From positions 1-21,919 of the forward strand of contig MVZB01000024.1 in assembly GCA_002068205.1 (NCBI GenBank): a stretch of DNA of 21,919 bases, given 5' to 3'. Below, piece after piece: positions 16,545-21,919 of this stretch. A program made the position numbers and the translations under genes. Position 1 is the stretch's first letter. Each line of letters opens with the position of its first letter. A model generated the notes under the pieces. It saw only the letters and a program-made list of their open reading frames with translations. It was not told the origin of the DNA and ran no database searches. The DNA is from a candidate division BRC1 bacterium ADurb.BinA292 (GTDB lineage Bacteria > Sumerlaeota > Sumerlaeia > MVZB01).

Positions 16545-17621
16545 ATGGCGCCCGCCGCTTCCGCCCGCCGCACCCCCCGCCCGCTGACCTATGCTCAGGC
16601 CGGGGTGGATATTGCCGCCGGCGACGAACTGGTCGATTTCCTCAAGGCCGTCAACCCCGCCATCGGCGGGTTCAGCGGCCTGTTCTCGCTTCCCAGCGGG
16701 CTGCGCCGGCCCCGGCTGGTCGCCTCGACCGACGGCGTCGGCACCAAGCTGCTCATCGCCCAACTCGCCGGCCGCCACGAGACGGTCGGCATCGACCTGG
16801 TGGCGATGGTCGTCAATGACCTGGTCGTTTGCGGCGCGCGGCCCCTGTTTTTTCTGGATTATTTCGCCACGGGCCGGCTCAAGCAGCACGAAGCGCGCGC
16901 CGTGCTCAAGGGGGTGATCGACGGCTGCGCCCAGGCCAACTGTCCGCTGCTGGGGGGTGAAACGGCCGAAATGCCCGGCATGTACGCCCCCGGCCACTAC
17001 GACCTGGCCGGGTTCGCCGTCGGCGTGGTCGAGGCCGACCGGGTGATCGACGGCCGCGGCGTCCGAAGCGGCGACGTCCTCCTCGGCATGGGTTCCAGCG
17101 GCCTGCATTCCAACGGATTCTCGCTGGTCCGCCGCGTCCTGCTGGCCGGCGGCGAACCGGCGCAAGCCAGGCGCGCGCTGCGCCGCCGGCCGTGGCGAGG
17201 CGGCCCGACGCTCGCCGACGCGCTGCTCGAGCCGACGCGGATCTACGTCAAGCCGATGCTCGACCTCGTCGGCCGGTTCCCGATCAAGGCGGCGGCGCAC
17301 ATCACCGGCGGCGGCATCGCCGGCAATCTGGTCCGCGTCCTGCCGCCCGGCGTCCGCGCCTGGATCGACCTCGATGCCTGGCGGCCGCAGCCGATCTTCG
17401 ATCTGATCGCGCGCGAGGGCCCGGTCGAAGAGACCGAGATGTTCCGCGCGTTCAACATGGGGATCGGCATGATCCTGGTCGTCGCCCCCGATGTGGCTGG
17501 CCGCGTCGCGGCCCGCGCCGAGCGGCTCGGCGAAACATGCCGGCCGATCGGCTGGATCGACTCCGCCCCGCGCCGGAAGGCTCCCCCGATCGTCGAACTT
17601 GTGCGGAGGAGCCAGCAGTAG
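16545..17621 (+). CDS. purM: Phosphoribosylformylglycinamidine cyclo-ligase (AIR synthetase)
   Basis: Fifth step of de novo purine synthesis: ATP-dependent ring closure to aminoimidazole ribonucleotide. Cytoplasmic, 358 residues, matching the usual length. Seen: TYAQAGVDI (15-23), STDGVGTKLL (61-70), GIDLVAMVVNDLVVCGARP (82-100), LGGETAEMPGMY (136-147), GSSGLHSNGFSLVR and the C-terminal HITGGGIAGN, all typical of PurM. A GGAGG site precedes the ATG. It follows the SDR gene after 85 bases. Within that gap TTGCGA and TAGTGT are 17 bases apart (16480-16508) and could give purM its own promoter, but the match is weak. It converges on the GT39 gene; the 141 bases between hold nothing I recognise. 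Confidence 0.96.
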   Translation: MAPAASARRTPRPLTYAQAGVDIAAGDELVDFLKAVNPAIGGFSGLFSLPSGLRRPRLVASTDGVGTKLLIAQLAGRHETVGIDLVAMVVNDLVVCGARPLFFLDYFATGRLKQHEARAVLKGVIDGCAQANCPLLGGETAEMPGMYAPGHYDLAGFAVGVVEADRVIDGRGVRSGDVLLGMGSSGLHSNGFSLVRRVLLAGGEPAQARRALRRRPWRGGPTLADALLEPTRIYVKPMLDLVGRFPIKAAAHITGGGIAGNLVRVLPPGVRAWIDLDAWRPQPIFDLIAREGPVEETEMFRAFNMGIGMILVVAPDVAGRVAARAERLGETCRPIGWIDSAPRRKAPPIVELVRRSQQ

Positions 17622-17762
17622 ATCGTCAACGGATTCGACCTACCCGACGGTGTGGGATCGGCGCCCTCGCCGGTCCTCCCCCGTATCCTGTCAGGGATGC
17701 CAGACGTCGCCCCGGTCCCGATTTGCCGAAGGAAAGATCCGACGACGAATCGCGAAGCGCCC

Positions 17763-19598
17763 TTACGGCGCCGCCGCTCTCCCCGGCGATTCGCCCAATT
17801 CCTCCAGCAGCGACTGGCCGAGCGCTCGCGTTTCCTCCCCCGCATACAGGCTGCGCGCGATCAGTGAAGCCCGCTCCCGGCGGCCCGCCGCGATGTAGAC
17901 CTCGGCCATTTCCTGGGCGACCTGCGGCGTCAGGAAGCCCGGCCCAGCCTGCTGCGCCGCCCCCCAGAGCTGATCCGCCAGCCGCACGGCCTCGGCCTGA
18001 TTCCCCTCCAGGCGCGCGAGGCGGAACCGCGCCCGCGACAGCTGCGGCAGGCGGTGCGCCAGCGCCGGATAATCCCGCTCGAACTCCCGCAGCAGCCGGC
18101 GCGCCTGGTCCGCGTGACCCTGATCCAGCGCGGCGCCCGTCAGATTGACATAGTCGTTCAGCCGCGGCTTGGCGGCTTCCGGACGCCACCACGGCCCCAG
18201 CAAAATAACCAGCGCCGCGAACGCGCCGCCGGCGGCCAGCAGCGGGCCGTAGCGCCGCGTCCGCCACTGGTGCAGACTCCACTCCGCCGCCAGCCCGACC
18301 CAGATCGCCACCGGGATGAAGAGCGGGATGCGATAGCGTCCGGTCGGCAGGATCATGATCAGCGTCGCCGAGAACACCCCGGCGAAGAGCAGCAACAGGC
18401 TCCAGCGGCGCCACCACCGCAGCGAGACGGCCGCCCCGACAAACCCCAGCGGCACCAGCCAGACCCACTGCAGCGGGTTCAGGCCGATCGTCGGGTAGAG
18501 CCGGCGCGCGAGCGGGTAGCTCAGGTTGTCCGCCAGGTCGGGCGAGGCAAAGAAGAAGTACGCCTTGCGGAAGAGGTTGAGCAAGATGTGGCCGGGGGCG
18601 TTGCGCAGATCAACGAACCACTCGCGCCAGTAGATGCTCATGTCGGCGCCCGCCAGCGCGTGCACCTCCTGAAACCGCGGCGTTTCCGTAAAGTAGCCCA
18701 TCGCGTCGGCCGCATTGCCCAGGTAGAACAGCACGGTCCCGTTCTTCATCCCCATTTCCCAGGCGCCGGTGACGGCGCGGTTGCGCAGTAGAAACAGGAA
18801 CATCATCAGGGCGACCCCCGCGCACAGGGCGACGGCGGCCGGCCACCCCGCGCGCGCCCACGATTCAGGCCGGCGCAAGCCCTCCGGGCGGGCGAACAGC
18901 AGCCAGACGGCGAGCACCGGCGCCAGCGCCAGCGCGTTGCCGCGCGCCAGCGTTCCCAGAAAGATGCAGCTCCCCGCCAGAAATGCCAGCGCCCAGGGAG
19001 CGCGCGCGCCCAGCTCAATCCTTCGCGCCGACCAGAGGGTCACGGCGTAGAGCATGATCAGCAGGCCTTCGTGCAGCAGGCCCTGCTCGTAGAACAGCCA
19101 CGGCGCCAGCCCGGCCCAGACGATGCCGGCCGTCCACGCGCCGACCCGGCCGAGCCAGGTGCCGGCGAGCCGGAACAGCAACCCGCAGGTCAGCGCGCCG
19201 ATCAGCGCCTGGATCAGATGGAGCGCCCAGAAATTCTGCCCGCCACAGATCTTGTAGACGATTCCGGCGAAATACGTGTAAATCGGCGCGTAGTAGAACA
19301 GCCCCCCCTTGCGCACCAGCCAGTCCCCCGCCAGGATCTCCTTCGCCCAGTCCTGATAGACGTTCTGGTCGTAGCCCGGCATCGTGTAGGCAAACAGCGG
19401 ATTGCCGCGATAGAGCAACCAGACCGTGACGAGCCGCAGCGCGAGCGCGGCCGCGATCAGGCCCAGCACGGCCGTCCACGGCGGCCGCCACGGCCGCGGT
19501 TCATAGGGCGCGGCGGCGGCCCGCGTCGCCGCCGCCGGCGCGGCCGGTTTCCCTTTGGCCGATTTCTGTTGCGAACGGGCGGAGCGACGCTTACTCAT
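17763..19598 (-). CDS. GT-C membrane glycosyltransferase (PMT/ArnT-like) with TPR-like tail
   Basis: Integral membrane glycosyltransferase of the GT39/GT83 class, expected to transfer a sugar from a polyprenyl phosphate donor on the outer face of the inner membrane. Of 611 residues, 1-40 are a basic, Ala/Lys-rich cytoplasmic tail. Helices follow from about 44 to 470. The first periplasmic loop carries the acidic PGYDQNVYQDWAKEI (74-88), where the catalytic Asp normally sits. The family-typical PTGRYRIPLFIPV is at 418-430. The last 130 residues (about 480-611) are soluble, with TPR-like helices (ADQARRLLREFERDYPALA). The acceptor is unknown. It starts at ATG 19598 with only a weak GGAT site, and is divergent from the ABC genes. 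Together with the DPM1-like GT2 it could complete a lipid-linked sugar pathway. Confidence 0.88.
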   Translation of the reverse strand: MSKRRSARSQQKSAKGKPAAPAAATRAAAAPYEPRPWRPPWTAVLGLIAAALALRLVTVWLLYRGNPLFAYTMPGYDQNVYQDWAKEILAGDWLVRKGGLFYYAPIYTYFAGIVYKICGGQNFWALHLIQALIGALTCGLLFRLAGTWLGRVGAWTAGIVWAGLAPWLFYEQGLLHEGLLIMLYAVTLWSARRIELGARAPWALAFLAGSCIFLGTLARGNALALAPVLAVWLLFARPEGLRRPESWARAGWPAAVALCAGVALMMFLFLLRNRAVTGAWEMGMKNGTVLFYLGNAADAMGYFTETPRFQEVHALAGADMSIYWREWFVDLRNAPGHILLNLFRKAYFFFASPDLADNLSYPLARRLYPTIGLNPLQWVWLVPLGFVGAAVSLRWWRRWSLLLLFAGVFSATLIMILPTGRYRIPLFIPVAIWVGLAAEWSLHQWRTRRYGPLLAAGGAFAALVILLGPWWRPEAAKPRLNDYVNLTGAALDQGHADQARRLLREFERDYPALAHRLPQLSRARFRLARLEGNQAEAVRLADQLWGAAQQAGPGFLTPQVAQEMAEVYIAAGRRERASLIARSLYAGEETRALGQSLLEELGESPGRAAAP

Positions 19599-19739
19599 GG
19601 GGGTTCATCCGGCGCGGCGGCGGGGTTTTTGCGCGATTATGACTTTGCCCGGCGCGACTTGCCAGCCCGGATCAGACGCCGTTGCCTTGGTGCGCTTCGC
19701 ATCCGCCTGGAATCCTCGCTGCCAACGCCGGAGGCCGTC

Positions 19740-20687
19740 GTGCTCCTCGAACTCGACAACGTGACGGTCCGCTACGGCGCCCGCAAGGCGATCGACCAGG
19801 TCAGCCTGCGGCTCGAAAGCCGGGCACTGGGCCTGCTGGGGCCGAACGGGGCCGGCAAATCGACGCTGATCCGCGCGCTGCTGGGTCTGCAACCGCTCGC
19901 CGGCGGCACGGCCCGCCTCGAGGGCCTGGACATCCGCCGCCAGGGCAAGCGCATCCGCGAGATCGTCGGCTACATGCCCGAGCACGAGAGCTACCTCGGC
20001 TCGATGACCGTCGTCCGCTTTCTCCGGTTCATGGGCGAGCTGTGCGGCCTGCCCCCCGGCGCGGCGATGGAGCGCGCCCACGAAGTGCTGTTCTACGTCG
20101 GCCTGGGCGAAGTCCGCTACCGCAAGATGGAGGGCTTCAGCTACGGCATGCAGCAGAAGGTGCGCCTCGCCCAGGCGCTGATCCACGGCCCCCGCGTGCT
20201 GATCCTCGATGAGCCGACCAACGGCCTCGACCCGGCCGCGCGCGACGACATGCTGCGCCTGATTCAGGACATGGTCCGCAACAGCGGCTCTCGCCTGATC
20301 ATCAGTTCCCATCTGCTGAAGGACATCGAGTCCTGCTGCGAGGAGGTGGTCGTCCTGAACAAGGGCCGCGTGACGGCCGCGGGGAACATCGCCGCGATGA
20401 AGCAGACCGACGAACGGCGGTTCGAGCTGCGGATCAAGGGTCCGCTCGATCCGTTCGTCGCCGCGCTGTCCGAGCTGGGCTGCCAATGCCGGCTCGGCAA
20501 GCGCGAGGCGTTGCAGGTGGTGCTGCCCGAGCACCTGCCGCCGCGCCGCATTTTTGAAGTCGCCCGCGGCCAGCGCGTTCAGATCCGGCACTACTACGCC
20601 CGCAAGGATACCCTGGAGGATGTATTCCTGAAAGCTCTGGAGGACGACGCCGGCGAGCGGGAGGTGATGGCCGATGCCGGTCTATGA
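19740..20687 (+). CDS. ABC transporter ATP-binding protein
   Basis: Cytoplasmic ATPase of an ABC-2 type exporter, 315 residues. Numbering from GTG at 19740: Walker A GPNGAGKST (34-42), signature FSYGMQQ (133-139), Walker B VLILDEPTNGLDP (153-165) and H-loop SSH (H191). The Q-loop glutamine is replaced, GYMPEHE (77-83), as often in this branch. The C-terminal 90 residues are a family tail with RHYYARKDTLEDVFL, typical of drug, Nos or gliding-type exporters. A GGAGG site at 19730-19734 is 5 bases before the GTG, so the upstream open frame to 19071 is not coding (it is antisense to the GT39 gene). It overlaps the permease gene by 14 bases. Confidence 0.93.
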   Translation: MLLELDNVTVRYGARKAIDQVSLRLESRALGLLGPNGAGKSTLIRALLGLQPLAGGTARLEGLDIRRQGKRIREIVGYMPEHESYLGSMTVVRFLRFMGELCGLPPGAAMERAHEVLFYVGLGEVRYRKMEGFSYGMQQKVRLAQALIHGPRVLILDEPTNGLDPAARDDMLRLIQDMVRNSGSRLIISSHLLKDIESCCEEVVVLNKGRVTAAGNIAAMKQTDERRFELRIKGPLDPFVAALSELGCQCRLGKREALQVVLPEHLPPRRIFEVARGQRVQIRHYYARKDTLEDVFLKALEDDAGEREVMADAGL

Positions 20688-21555
20688 CCTCGGATACCGC
20701 GTGTGGGAGGGGAAACGGCGCGGGCCGCTGCTGCGCTGGCTCGCGATCCCCCGCTTTGCCTATATGGACCTGGCGGGGCGCAAGGCGGCGATCTACGTCT
20801 TTTCGATGGCCTGGATGCCGTTCCTGCTCCTGGCCGGCTACATCTATCTGCTGGTCAATTACCGCTTCCTGCAGACGCTCGGCATCCCGGCCCGGATCCT
20901 CTTTCCGATCGACGCGGCGCTGTTTAATCTGCTGCTCGACCTGCAACTCTTCTTCTGTTTCATCTTCGCGGTCATGCTCAGCCCGGACCTGATCGCGCGT
21001 GACCTGCATCACCGCGCGATCGTCCTGTACTTTGTCAAGCCGATCAGCCGTTGGGAATACCTCCTGGGCAAATTCGCGATCCTGATGTCCCTCTGCCTGC
21101 TGCTGACCTGGGTCCAGCCGGCGCTGCTGTTCCTCATTCAATGGGCGGTGCGGCCCGAGGATCCGACCTGGCGCACGACGCTCTGGCGCGCCGATCTGGG
21201 CGTGCTGCGCGCCATTACGCTCTACGGCTGGACCGCCTCGGCCGGCGTGACGCTCCTCGCCCTGGCGCTGTCGGCCCTCGTGCGCAACCCGCGACATGTC
21301 GCCACGACGCTCCTGGTCTTCCCGGTCGGGGCGTGGATGGTCGCCGGAGTTCTGGCGGAAGTCCTCGGCACGGCGTTTCGCGTCCTCTCGCCGCTCCATG
21401 CGATGCGCGAACTGGGGACCTGGTTCTTCGGCTTGCCCACCGACGCGCGGGCGCCGGTCTGGGCCGCCTGGCTGAGCTGGGGCGGATTGGCCGCCCTCTG
21501 CGCGCTGATCCTCGTCTGGCGCCTGCGCCGGGCAGCCCGCGGCGGCGTCGCATGA
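20674..21555 (+). CDS. ABC-2 type transporter permease
   Basis: Membrane partner of the adjacent ATPases, 293 residues. Six hydrophobic spans are seen, roughly 39-60, 82-102, 131-156, 180-202, 209-231 and 264-283. The loop after the second span, DLIARDLHHRAIVLYFVKP then SRWEYLLGKF, is characteristic of ABC-2/NosY-type permeases (RD..., PISRxEYLxGK). It starts at an ATG with GGAGG upstream and overlaps the preceding ATPase by 14 bases. Its stop overlaps the next ATG (ATGA), so all three are translationally coupled. Substrate unknown; the class often moves lipids, polymers or drugs, or serves in envelope function. Confidence 0.9.
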   Translation: MPVYDLGYRVWEGKRRGPLLRWLAIPRFAYMDLAGRKAAIYVFSMAWMPFLLLAGYIYLLVNYRFLQTLGIPARILFPIDAALFNLLLDLQLFFCFIFAVMLSPDLIARDLHHRAIVLYFVKPISRWEYLLGKFAILMSLCLLLTWVQPALLFLIQWAVRPEDPTWRTTLWRADLGVLRAITLYGWTASAGVTLLALALSALVRNPRHVATTLLVFPVGAWMVAGVLAEVLGTAFRVLSPLHAMRELGTWFFGLPTDARAPVWAAWLSWGGLAALCALILVWRLRRAARGGVA

Positions 21556-21919
21556 CGCACGGCCCCGTCACGATCGAGCTGCGCGACGTCTCGCGCTGGT
21601 ACGGCGAGGTGCTCGGCGTCAACCGCGTCACCGCCGATCTGCGCGCCGGCCTGACGGGGCTGGTCGGTCCCAACGGCTCGGGCAAATCCACGCTGATGAA
21701 CCTGATCTGCGGCTTGCTGCGCCCCGGCCGCGGCGAGATCCGCATCCTCGGTCAACCCGTCTGGAACAATCCGGAGCTGCGGCGCGTGCTCGGTTACTGC
21801 ACGCAGAACGATCACTTCTACGAATCCTTCAGTGGGCGCGAGTTCGTCGCATCGTTGCTGCGCCTGCACGGGCACGGCCTGGACTGGGCCCGCCGCACCG
21901 CCGCCGACTGGCTCGAACG
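21552..21919 (+). CDS. Second ABC transporter ATP-binding protein (3' end cut by window)
   Basis: The ATG at 21552 overlaps the permease stop (ATGA). 122 residues are visible: a beta-strand start TIELRDVSRWYGEVLGVNRV, Walker A GLVGPNGSGKSTLM, and GYCTQNDHFYESFSGREF, which includes the usual Q-loop glutamine (unlike the first ATPase). The signature, Walker B and H-loop lie beyond the window. Two different ATPases around one permease suggest a gene quartet, possibly with another permease downstream. Confidence 0.92.
   Translation, partial: MTHGPVTIELRDVSRWYGEVLGVNRVTADLRAGLTGLVGPNGSGKSTLMNLICGLLRPGRGEIRILGQPVWNNPELRRVLGYCTQNDHFYESFSGREFVASLLRLHGHGLDWARRTAADWLE

Noticed and set aside
17622..17762. 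Bidirectional terminator between purM and the GT39 gene
   Set aside because: No stem with an adjacent T tract could be found by eye.

Overview
This is a GC-rich window, and its coding regions are dense. It carries ordinary bacterial housekeeping genes, an envelope or surface-glycan gene block, and a few unusual proteins. The organism is probably an uncultured, high-GC, Gram-negative-type bacterium. Sec signal peptides, glycan-assembly genes and a C-starting ABC block whose permease begins MPVYDLGYRVWEGK point loosely towards Planctomycetota, Sumerlaeota or a similar group. There is no rRNA or other marker that would settle the lineage, so this placement is an inference. I saw no tRNA, rRNA, CRISPR array, transposase, integrase or phage gene.

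Layout. (1) 1-3994, minus strand: a pentapeptide-repeat/J-domain/TPR fusion, then leuB (leucine synthesis), cdd (pyrimidine salvage) and a truncated pepD (dipeptidase). (2) 4168-6587, plus strand: obgE and proB, a common bacterial pair. (3) 6606-8662, minus strand: a small unit for two secreted proteins of unknown function, ending in a clear intrinsic terminator. One is an Arg/Asp-rich protein with an aromatic C-terminus. The other carries a tandem pair of similar beta-rich domains. A decayed partial copy of the Arg/Asp-rich gene lies upstream. (4) 8663-10963, minus strand: a phospholipase D/cardiolipin synthase and a radical SAM/SPASM enzyme. (5) 10964-11515: a gene-free interval holding several kinds of short repeat. 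(6) 11516-17621, plus strand: NodU/CmcH-type carbamoyltransferase, DPM1-like glycosyltransferase, ClC transporter, sugar-nucleotide epimerase/dehydratase and purM; the first three overlap. (7) 17763-19598, minus strand: a GT-C (PMT/ArnT-like) membrane glycosyltransferase with a TPR-like tail. (8) 19740-21919, plus strand: ABC ATPase, ABC-2 permease and a second ABC ATPase cut by the window end.

How they may work together. The carbamoyltransferase, GT2, SDR and GT39 genes, with the radical SAM enzyme facing them, look like a small module that builds, decorates and exports a surface sugar or glycolipid. The ClC gene is translationally locked into that operon by a GTGA overlap, which is odd. The secreted pair in block 3 and the pentapeptide-J-TPR fusion are the best candidates for something undescribed. 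Nothing in the window proves a new defence or mobile system.
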